NCBI GenBank assembly: GCA_003225175.1 | Contig: QIBA01000030.1 | Span: 125,762-189,761, forward strand | Source: Acidobacteriota bacterium | GTDB taxonomy: Bacteria; Acidobacteriota; Terriglobia; Terriglobales; Acidobacteriaceae | Direction: 5' to 3' | Length of the DNA: 64,000 nt | Shown: positions 35,701-45,036 of the stretch, piece by piece | Position numbering within the stretch: position 1 is the first letter of the stretch | How the letters are laid out: each line of letters begins with the position of its first letter | Position numbers and translations under genes: made by a program | Notes under the pieces: model-generated | Seen by the model: only the letters and a program-made list of their open reading frames with translations | What the model was told of the DNA's origin: nothing | Databases searched by the model: none

Positions 35701-36328
35701 TCGATCGAATCCCATTCACTCCGTTATCGACGTTGTTCATGCCGTCGAGATTTACGAGATTGGCACGTGCACGCTGGCCGCTGAAATTCAATCCTGAGGT
35801 GGGAGCCGCTCCAATACTCGGCGCGTCGTCGCGCGTAAGCTGCGAATTCGTAAGCGCGAAGTTGATGTAGTTCCGCCCGTTGATGGGCAAATTCTCGATT
35901 CGTTGAGTGTCGATCGTCGTTGATTCGGCGCTGCGCTGTGTTTCGATCAGTTCTGCATTCGACTCCACAGTTACTTGCTCGGATGTACTCGCGACCCGCA
36001 TGTGCACCGGCAGTTGGGCATCTTGTCCGATGGTCAATACCACGGGACTCTGCACCAGTTTCGCGAAGCCGGCCGCATCCACCTGGATGGAATAGTTGCC
36101 GGGTGGCAGGTTCAGCAACACATATTCACCATCAGCGTTCGACTGCGTGGTGCGCTCCAGGTTTTGTGCAGCCAGCCGCGCCGTCACCTTGGCATTGGCA
36201 ATGACCGCTCCGTTTGGGTCCTGAACTACCCCGTGCAAATTGGCCGTAGCGATGTTCTGGGCATGGGTTACGAGGTTTAGAGATAAAAAAACGGCCGCAC
36301 AACAGAGCGTTCTTAGAACTCGCTTCAT
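32723..36328 (-). CDS. Oar-like TonB-dependent outer-membrane receptor
   Basis: From ATG 36328, with AGGAG six bases upstream, this is a 1,201-residue protein; the open frame reaches 36391 but the signal peptide begins at MKRVLRTLCCAAVFLSL. After cleavage near THAQ, a carboxypeptidase-regulatory-like domain (about 30-115: GVVQDPNGAVIANAKVTA, LPPGNYSIQVDAAGF) precedes a plug domain with RIENLPINGRNYINFALTNS and EFQIITNGYNAEYGQAAGG. The large beta-barrel ends in FQFGLKLTF with the terminal phenylalanine expected for outer-membrane insertion. It probably imports or binds a polymer fragment, siderophore or peptide. A second paralogue is at 41384. No TonB or SusD partner is adjacent. Confidence 0.9.
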   Translation of the reverse strand: MKRVLRTLCCAAVFLSLNLVTHAQNIATANLHGVVQDPNGAVIANAKVTARLAAQNLERTTQSNADGEYVLLNLPPGNYSIQVDAAGFAKLVQSPVVLTIGQDAQLPVHMRVASTSEQVTVESNAELIETQRSAESTTIDTQRIENLPINGRNYINFALTNSQLTRDDAPSIGAAPTSGLNFSGQRARANLVNLDGMNNVDNGVNGIRSTVSQEAVQEFQIITNGYNAEYGQAAGGIVNIITKSGTNDWHGSAYAYLRNRNIQATNPFSTVKNPAYTRVQPGATLGGPIVKDKTFFFFSFETTRRHETGFSSIGQNSFDLVPIDVSRFFGAPQGAVIFQGTTAQQGFLNGIPNAALANPAVQQFLQKYVPVVGGGSATAVNGRLPAALGGGPAFITSGAPLPASFHSLASQIGNFPVFEGTTVYSLRLDHKLTNNQQLMLRGNVSPSTVTGIEVNGQNQTFGQNSYSRTSQQTYRDFAITAQDSWVIGNSKVNELRYQYSRRGLLYNFSSGPGGGDVAINIPGYAFFGREPFSFVNRTEQRHEASDNFSWSLGNHSVKFGGDVNHIPLDADFTVNFGGLYNFGSLSAVQLGFPNTFLGASVPDFSPVQAYGLGIPQSFVQGVGNPHAGFTNNTLGFFLQDSWRIKPNLTLNYGARYDVEFTPTPAASNAMSAAAQDALGITQGIPQDLNNIAPRVGIAWDPFKDGKTAIRASYGMFFDHPLLALAFDSDVADGSQAPQIILGGGAICNPQAPSTQGVGSLNATNGFQGIQTSQACALPPALAAGLQYLPNEQRYNALNANSLFVNQNFITAGVPLSILPFGFPTAKNFIYAYSEQANFGVERDLGHNYSLGLNYNYNGGHHINRPINANPTRGDLLLKNWQAAVAAGAVTPSTLPISVAACGVGPAGPFVPAAVTNFFRPSGLNQSLVPVVPAQCLALVQSVEQANHLGVSVPVPFSDMVANYSNGSSVYHGLTANIRKRFSNHYEFLASYTWSHSIDDSTDLQSLLAPQDSFNPNAERSESTFDQRHRFVFSSVYQSGRVGDGWVGKLLSNFTVAPIVETSSGRPFNILVGADRNFDFGPNTDRPIAVPANTPVNFCSDVPVASRYSPTGFLQPACYLNGTLNGNLKRNAGIKPTTVFTDLRIGRLFDLTERFKLEGTVDMFNLINKFNVADVNILWSNAGQPTAAFDPRQFQFGLKLTF

Positions 36329-36715
36329 GAGAACTCCTGATCGAATAATCGGCGCAAACTTAGGACCTTCAGACCACAATGGGCGCAGCACTAGATCCTT
36401 TGTCTGCCGTCAATTAGGTTTTCGTGACTGATTGCCGCAAGGTTTGTACATCAGTTAACTGCACGATTACAAGCGGCAACGTAACCCGTCATACACGGCA
36501 GACGACGACATCGCGCGACAGCACACGCAAAAGTGCCGGAGTCGGAATTAGTAAGGAGAGCGCGCAGTGCTCTAAGCCTACGGCCGCCTTCGGCCGGGTG
36601 TTTGTCAGTAAAGCCGCCAATGCCGGGAACACAAGCTGGAAGTTATCTACTCAAGAAGAATTTCGTTGCGGAAACGAAACCTGCGCGAAGGCCGCGCGGA
36701 GGTTCTTCGGGACTC
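36329..36715. other. Non-coding gap upstream of TonB receptor gene
   Basis: 387 bases between the receptor start and the isoaspartyl peptidase stop. A CGGCC/GGCCG hairpin lies at 36581-36596. The rest shows no protein frame with recognisable content. It should contain the receptor promoter, but none stands out. Confidence 0.4.
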
Positions 36716-37630
36716 TTATTTCTGGGGAATCTGTATACCCGACTGCTCACCCGCTTTAGTCCTTACACCCCAAGCCATCCGAGGAGTGTTGTGGGCGATA
36801 CCGTACCGCCCGCGAGCATCGAGCAGGATCATGCCGCCGTGACCATCGAGCCTTGAGTTGAGGTATCCGATGGCCTCCCGCGCAGCCAGTTCTGGAACGG
36901 AACCACCGGCAACCCTGTCAGTAGCCCATTTGCCCAGCACGAGCTTCATAATCGGCTCGCCCCATCCGGTCAAAGAGACAGCGCCACTCTGATCATCGGC
37001 GTAACAACCGCAGCCGATGAGCGACGAGTCCCCTACGCGACCTGGAGTCTTATTAACAGTGCCGCCAGTCGAGGTTGCGGCTGTAAGGTGTCCCTTGGAG
37101 TCAAGAGCCACGGCTCCAACAGTATCGTGTCCAGCAAAGGTTAGATCCCGTTCGCCGGCAGCCGCCTTGACCTTGGCTTCGGCGAGCCGTTTGCGCTCGC
37201 GATCGATCACGAGTTCGTTGTTGTCAATCAACTCGATGCCGAGTCCTGCAGCAAACTGCTCGGCGCCTTTACCGACGAAATATACGTGGGGGCTTTCGCT
37301 CAGGATCAGTCGCGCGGCACGAATTGGATTGCGAATGCGCTCTACGCATCCCACGCCGCCGGCGCGCATGGTTGTGCCATCCATGATGAGGGCATCCATT
37401 TGGACTTTGCCGTCAGCCGTGAGGAAACTGCCGAGCCCAGCATCAAAGGTGTCATCATCTTCCATGACGACGACGGCTTCCTCGACTGCCTTTAGCGCGG
37501 ACCCTCCCGCAGCCAGAATTTCCCAACCAACTCGAAGCGCATTCTGAACGCCGCGACGATGATCTTCCACTACATCGTCCGGGATCGCCCAAGCTCCGCC
37601 GTGTACTACCAATACTGGATCTACTCGCAC
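36716..37630 (-). CDS. Isoaspartyl peptidase/L-asparaginase (Ntn hydrolase, T2)
   Basis: A 304-residue precursor read from a GTG with GAGGGA upstream. It opens with VLVVHGGAWAIP, the family signature. Autocleavage before Thr170 (AGHDTVGAVALDSKG) would give alpha and beta chains, with Thr170 as the N-terminal nucleophile. The TSTGGT and RVGDSSLIGCGCYAD segments complete the active site. The enzyme removes isoaspartyl residues from dipeptides and often hydrolyses asparagine. No signal peptide is evident, so it is cytoplasmic. It is followed upstream by a family B palindrome and the CrtI-like gene on the same strand. Confidence 0.92.
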   Translation of the reverse strand: MRVDPVLVVHGGAWAIPDDVVEDHRRGVQNALRVGWEILAAGGSALKAVEEAVVVMEDDDTFDAGLGSFLTADGKVQMDALIMDGTTMRAGGVGCVERIRNPIRAARLILSESPHVYFVGKGAEQFAAGLGIELIDNNELVIDRERKRLAEAKVKAAAGERDLTFAGHDTVGAVALDSKGHLTAATSTGGTVNKTPGRVGDSSLIGCGCYADDQSGAVSLTGWGEPIMKLVLGKWATDRVAGGSVPELAAREAIGYLNSRLDGHGGMILLDARGRYGIAHNTPRMAWGVRTKAGEQSGIQIPQK

Positions 37631-37678
37631 TCCATCCCTCGACCAAAAAATTCAAACTAATACATCTATCACGTTCGT

Positions 37679-37703
37679 GGAGACGCAGCGTGCTGCGTCT
37701 CTA
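37679..37703. repeat. Dispersed repeat, family B (copy 2), compact palindrome
   Basis: AGACGCAGCG and TGCTGCGTCT (37681-37700) are inverse complements at nine of ten positions, with CTAC following. It is a minimal, loop-less version of the arms seen at 32230-32336 and 55964-56061. It lies five bases from the stop of the CrtI-like gene and about 50 bases from the start of the isoaspartyl peptidase. Confidence 0.65.
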
Positions 37704-37707
37704 CTGT

Positions 37708-39153
37708 TCAACGGCGCCCAGATTCACGCGCTACTTGTAATCGACTCAACGCCAATTTCGCCGCGTTATAACCGCACATGCCGTGGACTCCTCCGCCGGG
37801 GGGTGTCGAGGACGAGCAAATGTAGACCTCCGCTGCCGGTGTCGCATACTGTCGCCAACTTGGACGCAGCAGAAACTGCCATAAATCCACCGCTCCTCCG
37901 CCAATATCTCCGCCGACCAGGTTCGCGTCCATCGCCTGAAGATCGGCTGTTTTGAATACTCTCCGCGCAAGCACACAATCGGAGAATCCAGGAGCAAAGC
38001 GTTCAATCTGCCCTTCGAGACGCGGAAGCATGTCGACCGTGGATCCATTAGGAACGTGACAGTACGCCCATGCAATGTGTTTCCCCGCCGGCGCACGCGT
38101 CGAGTCGTACAGCGTGGGTTGCGCGAGCAGGACGAACGGCTTTTCAGCATGACGACCCTTCGACATCGCGTCCTCCGAGCTTGCAATCTCCTCGATGGTG
38201 CCGCCTAGGTGGACCGTAATGGCGCGCCGGCAGTCTGCCGCCTTCCACGGAATCGGGCTGGAAAGCGCGTAATCGACTTTGAAAATTCCTGGTCCATAAC
38301 GGTATCGCTGCAGAAGCCTCCGGTACGCCGGCGTGAAGCGCACTCCGGCGATCTGCAAAAGTTGGCGGGGAGTCACATCGCAAAGCGCAACCCTGAACCC
38401 GCCCAGCAAGCCCAAATCACTCACCGGGCTCTCGGTCCTGACCACGCCACCGAGGCTTCCCAAATGAGCACAGAGTGCATTAGTGATCGACTGCGATCCA
38501 CCGCGAGCAATCGGCCAGCCAACAGCGTGGGCGGTCGCGCCTAGAACGATACCGAACGAAGCGCTCAAAGGTTCATCCATTGCGAGGAATGAGTGTCCGG
38601 CCACCCCAGCGAACAGCGCTTTGGTGCGTTCGTTTCGAAACAGTCGCCTTGCGAGGAAGTTAGCCGAAGCTAGCGCCTGCAATCCAAACTTCGCAAGCAG
38701 GAGCGGATGATGCGGAACTTTGAAGACGGGCCGCAGGATGTCGGAAGCGAATCCCGGCCAGTGCTCGACTATTGGACGCATGAGCCGGTCCCAGGCTGTG
38801 CCATCCTCTCCCAAAGCGCGTGAGGCTTCATTGAGATCGCGTTCGAGCATAACGACAGTGCCATCGTCCAGAGGATGGGCGAGCGGAGCGGGGGAATGGA
38901 TCCACTCGAGGCCACATTCGCGTAGGGGAAGCGAAGAGAAGAATGGAGAGCCCGCCGCCATCGGATGCACGGCTGATCCAAAGTCGTGGTGAAATCCGGG
39001 CAGCGTGAGCTCCATCGTTCGCGCTCCGCCGCCGGGTTGCGCTTCTGCCTCAAACACCTCAACCTGAAGCCCAGCCTGGGCGAGCACGATCGCCGCCGCC
39101 AGACCGTTTGGTCCGGAGCCAACGACCACAGCTCTGCGCGAATCAGAGTTCAT
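37708..39153 (-). CDS. FAD-dependent oxidoreductase, phytoene-desaturase-like
   Basis: From ATG 39153 it has 481 residues; the frame is open to 39255 but the upstream part lies in the preceding gene. The dinucleotide-binding motif is VVVGSGPNGLAAAIVLAQAG (GSGPNG at 12-17), followed by the EAEAQPGGGARTMEL segment typical of CrtI-type desaturases and isomerases. The C-terminal FAD-contact region includes VHGMCGYNAAKLAL. No carotenoid genes are nearby, so carotenoid chemistry is not implied. Its start overlaps the stop of the upstream lipase-maturation-factor-like gene by four bases (ATGA), which indicates translational coupling and a shared task. Confidence 0.85.
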   Translation of the reverse strand: MNSDSRRAVVVGSGPNGLAAAIVLAQAGLQVEVFEAEAQPGGGARTMELTLPGFHHDFGSAVHPMAAGSPFFSSLPLRECGLEWIHSPAPLAHPLDDGTVVMLERDLNEASRALGEDGTAWDRLMRPIVEHWPGFASDILRPVFKVPHHPLLLAKFGLQALASANFLARRLFRNERTKALFAGVAGHSFLAMDEPLSASFGIVLGATAHAVGWPIARGGSQSITNALCAHLGSLGGVVRTESPVSDLGLLGGFRVALCDVTPRQLLQIAGVRFTPAYRRLLQRYRYGPGIFKVDYALSSPIPWKAADCRRAITVHLGGTIEEIASSEDAMSKGRHAEKPFVLLAQPTLYDSTRAPAGKHIAWAYCHVPNGSTVDMLPRLEGQIERFAPGFSDCVLARRVFKTADLQAMDANLVGGDIGGGAVDLWQFLLRPSWRQYATPAAEVYICSSSTPPGGGVHGMCGYNAAKLALSRLQVARESGRR

Positions 39154-40730
39154 CGATGGGAAGGCAGCTCCTGGGGCATTTCGACTACGCCGATCTTGCC
39201 ATCCGGCTGACTTTCGAGCGTAGGTGCGTAGGGTCCGAGCAACTGCCGTCTCCACCAGTTACCTGTGGCACGCTTTTCCGCCATGGTCGTAAACCAGTAT
39301 TGCCACAACACCGCGCGCACCTGCTTTGGTGGAGCATCGGCAAAGGGGTTTCCGCGAAAGAGCTTGAGGACGTCTGGACTGTTGGCAAGCAGCCGGACCT
39401 CCGTGTTAGGAACGATTGGATTCTCAGTCCAGCTTCCCAGCGAGGCGAACCAAAGGTTCCAGTCGAAACGAGGCTGATACGGAGCATAGATGCCTGGCGC
39501 GTCGTTCAAGACTTGCGGCTTGTTGCGAAACTCATAGGCAATCCAGTTCTGTCCATCTTTAGAGCCTTGGAACTCAATTTCGTATCGTCCGTGGGTCATC
39601 ACCGCGAACAGTCCGTATTGGTTTGCAATACGAAAGGGCTGCAGCATCACGATAGGTGTGGTTGGTAATGGAGCACGTGGACGTACGATCAACACCAGCT
39701 CCGCGGCAGTGACATAGCAAATCCATGTAAGTATCACCGCGGAGACAGCTAGTTTTAGCGCGCCAAAGTGCTGCCGAATGAACCCTGGTAAACGGAACAT
39801 GGAGCCCTCTTGCCCGGCATCCTCGGATTTCGAGACTTCCGCTTGCCCTGCCTGCGTTTTCGGCAAGTTCGCGGCAGCAGGTTCGACTGGCACTCGCGGA
39901 CGCCATTTCTCTGGAATCCACCGCAGCACAAATCGATCATCGACCAACAGAATTCCCAAACTGAGCACCAGGTAATTCAGAAACGCATAGTTCGCGCTCG
40001 AGATCACGCCGAGCTCCCAGACGGTGACGATCCAGAACAGGATGATGCGGAACCTGCGCGGCAACAGAATCATCCAGATCAGCCCGAGCTCCATCACCAG
40101 CGTGGCACCGGTTGCGGTCGCATGAAACCAGTGCGGCGAATGCTGCAGGTACCATCCAATCCACGTAGGCAGCGGACCGTTTTGGTAATACTCATCCATG
40201 GCAGTAAAGTTTCGCCATTGCGGCTCACCGCTCGCGAGCTTCACGATTCCCGATTCGAAATAAATGCGAAACCACTCCCACTGCAACAGAAATAAGCTGG
40301 CGCGCGAAGGCAGGGTCCCCAGTAACCGCCGGGGTTGTGGTTGCTGGGGTGCAGAAGGCGGATGCTTCGCCCCAAGCCCCGGACGCAATCCTGGCGGCGC
40401 AAAGAACAAGCAGACGAAGCCCGCCTCGAGCAGCATGCCGTCGGACTGGTATTCCGAGAAATCCCGCGCCGTGGATATGAATGAGAGAAAGCAAACGAAG
40501 CAGATCACGAGCATGGCGCGAGGCCAGAAGTTCACCAGGAGGAGCAGCGAGCCGATCATGCCGATCCAGCACAGCGCCATCAACATGCCCGAACCGCTAG
40601 AAATCCAGAGTAAAGAAGGCGCATACCAGAAACGAACATGCGCAACCCCTGATTGCGCCACCGCCTGCAGATATTCTCGAGCCGGAAGAACTCCCTGAGG
40701 CCCAATCAGACCGCGAATCTGGACCACCAA
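39150..40730 (-). CDS. Lipase-maturation-factor-like polytopic membrane protein (copy 1)
   Basis: A 526-residue frame from a TTG. Several membrane segments are visible (for example MLVICFVCFLSFIS, IILFWIVTVWELGVIS) together with family-like segments QWEWFRIYFESGIVKLASG, NFTAMDEYYQNGPLPTWIGWYLQ and, near the end, NPFADAPPKQVRAVLWQYWF. Vertebrate LMF1 helps fold secreted lipases; bacterial homologues are uncharacterised. The frame continues upstream to about 40849 and would encode a fitting hydrophobic segment (LFLRALGLIYFSAFYSL), but contains no ATG, GTG or TTG before the stop, so the start is unresolved. The 3' end overlaps the CrtI-like gene (ATGA). A second copy is at 47603. Confidence 0.75.
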   Translation of the reverse strand: MVVQIRGLIGPQGVLPAREYLQAVAQSGVAHVRFWYAPSLLWISSGSGMLMALCWIGMIGSLLLLVNFWPRAMLVICFVCFLSFISTARDFSEYQSDGMLLEAGFVCLFFAPPGLRPGLGAKHPPSAPQQPQPRRLLGTLPSRASLFLLQWEWFRIYFESGIVKLASGEPQWRNFTAMDEYYQNGPLPTWIGWYLQHSPHWFHATATGATLVMELGLIWMILLPRRFRIILFWIVTVWELGVISSANYAFLNYLVLSLGILLVDDRFVLRWIPEKWRPRVPVEPAAANLPKTQAGQAEVSKSEDAGQEGSMFRLPGFIRQHFGALKLAVSAVILTWICYVTAAELVLIVRPRAPLPTTPIVMLQPFRIANQYGLFAVMTHGRYEIEFQGSKDGQNWIAYEFRNKPQVLNDAPGIYAPYQPRFDWNLWFASLGSWTENPIVPNTEVRLLANSPDVLKLFRGNPFADAPPKQVRAVLWQYWFTTMAEKRATGNWWRRQLLGPYAPTLESQPDGKIGVVEMPQELPSHR

Positions 40731-41383
40731 GGAATAAAAGGCTGAGAAGTAGATAAGACCGAGAGCGCGAAGGAAAAGCCACCGAGGAATCAGGCGATCA
40801 GACGCGCCGCACTCGGAAGAGAACAGCCTGCGAATAACGGATTTTGGGATTGAATCTACCAGGCATCTTCAAGGTACCGACGAAATAAAAACCGAGCAAC
40901 CTGAAGGACTTAAGAGGAGACTTCGAAGACGTTTTTAACAAGCCTCGACCTGAATATGTCAACGAATGCAACGTACTAATTAATCAAAGACTTACAACGA
41001 TCTCATGACATGCGAAGCTGCTGTGAAAAATTGTTGCCCGGCATTGCTCTCTTCCACCTTGAATAGTTCGAATTTTCAAAAAGGGAACGAGCTGCCAAAA
41101 TTCACTCCTAGTTCCTCTGCGGTTGTTTGCGTCACCACACGCCACCAAGAGCAAGTTTCCAGAGTCACCAACTTTCTTGACAATCTCCCTGATTTTGTTC
41201 GAATCTTGCTGACGCATTTTGTCACGTTGCATAGGGTTCTGATCCCGCAATAGTCCCGGCCTGAACCCGGGAGGGTCCCACACTACTTTTGCTTGGTTGT
41301 TTTCTTGAGCAGCTCAGAGATAGCCGCTTCGCTGCGTGCCGAGCCGCTCAGTCCATCCATTCGCAGGACGATTAGGAGGCCAA
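40731..41383. other. Intergenic region upstream of second TonB receptor
   Basis: The first 120 bases probably encode the N-terminus of the membrane protein at 39150, as an in-frame continuation without a canonical start. The remainder, about 40860-41383, is AT-richer than its surroundings and contains only short frames with no recognisable content. AGGAGG at 41374-41379 is the ribosome-binding site of the receptor gene. No clear promoter was identified. Confidence 0.4.
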
Positions 41384-44300
41384 ATGACGTCCAAGCTGTT
41401 CACACGCGTTCTTTTTCTTAGTCTTTTCTTGCTGTGCTGCTCCGCACTGCTAGCACAAATATCAACCGGAAGCATTCAAGGAACTATCACTGATCCAACG
41501 GGAGCCGTGGTTGCCGGGGCGAAGGTCACAATCACTAGCCAGGCTTCCGGCCAAGCGCTGGTCGTAACCACGAATTCCAGAGGTGCGTACGTTTCCGGAC
41601 CTTTGGCGCCAGGCGCCTATACGGTGCGCGTAGAGAGCAAAGGTTTTGCCACGATTGAAACACCCGTGACGGTGCAGGTGGGCGAAATCTCCTCCGGGAA
41701 CTTCACGGCCAAAGTGGGACAGGAATCGCAGGTCATTGAAGTGCAGGCGACGAGTGTCGCGATAAACACCGAGCAGCCTACGGTCCAAGGAGTTCTGACT
41801 ACAGAGCAAATTGAGAACCTTCCTTTTAATGGACGGAACTTTCTTGATCTGGCGCAGCTCGAGCCCGGCGTGCAGATTCAGGACGGAGGCAATTTCGATC
41901 CGACGAAGAACGGTTTTTCGTCCGTATCGTTCGGGGGACGTTATGGCCGCACTGCTCGCATCACGCTCGACGGTATCGATATCAGCGATGAGACTGTCGG
42001 TACGACCACGCAAAACATCTCTGCTGGAGCTATTAAGGAGTTTCAACTCAGCCAATCTACGCTGGATTTATCTACGGAGCTGACCTCCTCAGGCGCTGTA
42101 AACGTTGTGACGAGGTCTGGCACGAATCATGTCCATGGCCAGGGGTTTTATCTCTTCCGTGACAAACGCGCGGGCATCGCGAACTTCCCGGGAGGACAGG
42201 ACACTCGCTTCCAGAGAAATCAAATGGGTGGCAGCCTCGGTGGTCCGCTGATTAAGGATAGGCTGTTCTTTTTTGGGAACCTCGAACATATCCGCCAGCC
42301 ATTTCTGACGCCGTTAAGTCCGCCGCCGCCATTTCAGAGCTTGCCATCGGGTTATCCCGCCAAATTTAGTGACAGCACATCAATGGGCAAACTGGATTGG
42401 CAAATCAGGCCCGACATGCATCTCTTTTACCGCTTCACGTACCACACAAACAGCGACGTCAGCGCGTTCGGTGCGACATACCAGCCCTTTGCCAATCGCG
42501 ATAACACTCCTGCTCACGGCGTGGGACTCGATTTCAATACGGGAACCTTCACCCATAGCATCCGCTTCGGCTACCTGAAGTTCCAGAATCACATCGCAGA
42601 CTCAGTCCTCGGTAACCCTGGCGTCTTCAATCCTGCTGGAAACGTTCCAGTGGCGATTCGGATTGGACCTCCGGGCGTGGTCACTCGTTTCGGACCTTCG
42701 CGACTTGCCCCTCAGGCGACCTTCCAATCGAACAAGCAGATTAAATACGACGGAAGCAAGATTCTTGGCGCCCATATTCTTCGCTATGGATTCAGTTTCA
42801 ATAAGATTCTGGGCGGCGGATTCGCAGCGTTCTATGGGCTTGCTCCCGAAGCGAGAACAAGGAATTCGTTGTCCGCGCAAGCCGACGCGGCTACAGGACC
42901 TTTCCCCGGCGGAGCGGGAAATCCCCTTAACTACAAAATCTCGTCCATTCTGGTCGGCAACGGCCAAGGATTCTTCACTGAAATCCCTCAGTTCAGTTAT
43001 CCCGCTGGTGGACAGTATGATGACCGGCTCGGCATCTACATGGGAGACAGCTGGAAGGTCAGACCAAACCTCACCCTGACTTACGGAATACGCTACTCGC
43101 GGGACACCGGACGGCAAGACAGCGACCTGCCGCCTATGACCTGTGATCAGATCGATCCAACATTGTTCAACGGGCTGGTTCCGTGCACTGGAAAGGCCTT
43201 CATCTTGGACCAATTTGGGCAAACGGGACTCGGCGGGCGCGTGCGCCAGCCGAATTCTAACTTCGGTCCGCAGTTTGGCTTTGCCTATAGCCCCGGCAAC
43301 TCGGGTAAGACGGTCATTCGCGGTGGCACTGGCCTCTATTGGGAAAACGCCGTCTTCAACAACATTCTCTTCGATCGTCCGAGCCGCCTGCAGAAGGGAT
43401 TATTCTTCGGCACAGACAGTCCCTGCCCCAGCGGCAAGCTTGGGCTGCCGGGCGGCGGGACGGTCACCAGCGTCAACGGAGTTGATATAGCTACAGGTAT
43501 CTGCGGTCAGCGAGTTGGGTCCGTTCTTCCGCTGGTCGCCGCGCTGGAGAGTACGTTCATATCGGCGACCAAGGCTGCCGGACCGCAAGCAAACGGGAAC
43601 TTCCTGGGCAATATTCTAGCCAATGGACCAAACTCCACTGGAAACGGTTTCATTGCTCCCAACTATCGGACGCCGCGCTCCATTCAAATGAATATTGGAA
43701 TTCAACGCGAGCTGGCTCAGGGTCTTGTTTTGAGTGCCGATTTCATTCGAAACATCGGCGAACATTACCTGATCTCGTATGACACGAATCACGTTGGAGA
43801 TGCGCGCTTCTTAAACAAGAACGCGGCTTTGAATGCCATTGCATTGACGACCAGCGGCTTTACAGGCTGCAGCGGTACGAACGCAACTGCCATCAATTGC
43901 GCGATCGCGGCAGGAGCGACTATCAGTGACTTTGCCGGCTGCGGTCTCGATTCAGGAAACACTTACCTGTTCGGAACCCCAGCTGCTTTCAACGTCGATT
44001 GCAACGGAAATCCTATAACTCCAAACACTGGAGCCGCTTTCCCGGGCATTAATCCGTTAGTAGGCGAGAACAACATGCTCTTCCCGATCGGACGGTCCGA
44101 GTACAACGGACTACAAGTCAAGCTGGTGGGAAACAGAGGAAACCCGATTCGCGGCATCACCGCAGCCAGCTATCAGATCTCATATGCGCTTTCGAGATTC
44201 AACAGCATGGCTTCCGACCAGGACTTCATTCCCGAGGCCGATGACTTCCGCAATCCCACAGCTCACATGGGCCCAAACTCGCTCGATCGCACTAACCAGA

Positions 44301-44971
44301 TCTCCTTTGGTGGCAGCTTCCAAATTACGCATGGTCCGATGCTGAGCTTCGGTTCTCACTTCTTCTCGCCGCTGGCCCAGGACATGAGAATTGAGAATCA
44401 AGGACGGTCTGGGGAAATCTTCTCCAGCGACCCCGTTGGGGATGGAGCCAATATCAATCATCTCCTTCCGCAAACAAATCTGGGGGCCTTCAACCGAAGT
44501 GTCAGTCCCGGAAGCCTTAACAACGTGATTAACAATTACAACAAGACTGTAGCCGGCACGCTGTCGCCTGCAGGACAGGCTCTAGTCAGCGCAGGCCTGT
44601 TTACTCAATCTCAGCTCGTACTATTAGGCGCGGTTATGGACAGCCTTCCGCTCGCGCCTGCTGGTGAAATGGGACTTACCTGGCTGAAGACCATCGATCT
44701 CAAGCTGGCCTATCCGATCAAAATACGAGAGAACATTTCGCTGGAGCCGTCTGTTGGCTTCTACAATGCTTTTAACTTCGCCAACTTCAATTCTCCTGGA
44801 CACACGCTCGGCAGCGTGCTGAACGGTTCGGCTGGCAACATTAACGGCACAACCGTAGATAAACCTGGACTGCCGGGTGGACGTGATTCGGTCAGAATAG
44901 GGCTCGGAACTGGCGTGAATGCAGCCGGTTCTCCACGGCAATTGGAATACGGCCTGAAGCTGACTTTCTAA
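41384..44971 (+). CDS. Oar-like TonB-dependent outer-membrane receptor (second)
   Basis: From ATG 41384, preceded by TTAGGAGG, it has 1,195 residues and opens with the signal peptide KLFTRVLFLSLFLLCCSALLAQ. A carboxypeptidase-regulatory-like domain follows (GTITDPTGAVVAGAKVTITS, GPLAPGAYTVRVESKGF). The plug region has QIENLPFNGRNFLDLAQLEP and EFQLSQSTLDLSTELTSSGAVNV. The barrel ends in RQLEYGLKLTF. Architecture and terminal motif match the receptor at 32723, but overall the sequences differ enough to suggest separate ligands. It is monocistronic and closed by a strong intrinsic terminator. The regulation is not visible. Confidence 0.9.
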   Translation: MTSKLFTRVLFLSLFLLCCSALLAQISTGSIQGTITDPTGAVVAGAKVTITSQASGQALVVTTNSRGAYVSGPLAPGAYTVRVESKGFATIETPVTVQVGEISSGNFTAKVGQESQVIEVQATSVAINTEQPTVQGVLTTEQIENLPFNGRNFLDLAQLEPGVQIQDGGNFDPTKNGFSSVSFGGRYGRTARITLDGIDISDETVGTTTQNISAGAIKEFQLSQSTLDLSTELTSSGAVNVVTRSGTNHVHGQGFYLFRDKRAGIANFPGGQDTRFQRNQMGGSLGGPLIKDRLFFFGNLEHIRQPFLTPLSPPPPFQSLPSGYPAKFSDSTSMGKLDWQIRPDMHLFYRFTYHTNSDVSAFGATYQPFANRDNTPAHGVGLDFNTGTFTHSIRFGYLKFQNHIADSVLGNPGVFNPAGNVPVAIRIGPPGVVTRFGPSRLAPQATFQSNKQIKYDGSKILGAHILRYGFSFNKILGGGFAAFYGLAPEARTRNSLSAQADAATGPFPGGAGNPLNYKISSILVGNGQGFFTEIPQFSYPAGGQYDDRLGIYMGDSWKVRPNLTLTYGIRYSRDTGRQDSDLPPMTCDQIDPTLFNGLVPCTGKAFILDQFGQTGLGGRVRQPNSNFGPQFGFAYSPGNSGKTVIRGGTGLYWENAVFNNILFDRPSRLQKGLFFGTDSPCPSGKLGLPGGGTVTSVNGVDIATGICGQRVGSVLPLVAALESTFISATKAAGPQANGNFLGNILANGPNSTGNGFIAPNYRTPRSIQMNIGIQRELAQGLVLSADFIRNIGEHYLISYDTNHVGDARFLNKNAALNAIALTTSGFTGCSGTNATAINCAIAAGATISDFAGCGLDSGNTYLFGTPAAFNVDCNGNPITPNTGAAFPGINPLVGENNMLFPIGRSEYNGLQVKLVGNRGNPIRGITAASYQISYALSRFNSMASDQDFIPEADDFRNPTAHMGPNSLDRTNQISFGGSFQITHGPMLSFGSHFFSPLAQDMRIENQGRSGEIFSSDPVGDGANINHLLPQTNLGAFNRSVSPGSLNNVINNYNKTVAGTLSPAGQALVSAGLFTQSQLVLLGAVMDSLPLAPAGEMGLTWLKTIDLKLAYPIKIRENISLEPSVGFYNAFNFANFNSPGHTLGSVLNGSAGNINGTTVDKPGLPGGRDSVRIGLGTGVNAAGSPRQLEYGLKLTF

Positions 44972-44990
44972 ACCCAGAATGACAGTCGAA

Positions 44991-45018
44991 GGGGAGCACA
45001 CATGTGCTCCCCTTTTTT
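44991..45018 (+). terminator. Intrinsic terminator of TonB receptor gene
   Basis: GGGGAGCACA (44991-45000) pairs perfectly with TGTGCTCCCC (45003-45012) and is followed by six T residues. It begins 20 bases after the receptor stop codon. Confidence 0.93.
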
Positions 45019-45036
45019 CTTCAGCAGTACAGCAGA

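Noticed and set aside
37708-39153. Carotenoid biosynthesis gene crtI
   Set aside because: Only the FAD fold is recognisable. No phytoene synthase or other carotenoid gene is nearby and its coupled partner is a lipase-maturation-factor-like protein.
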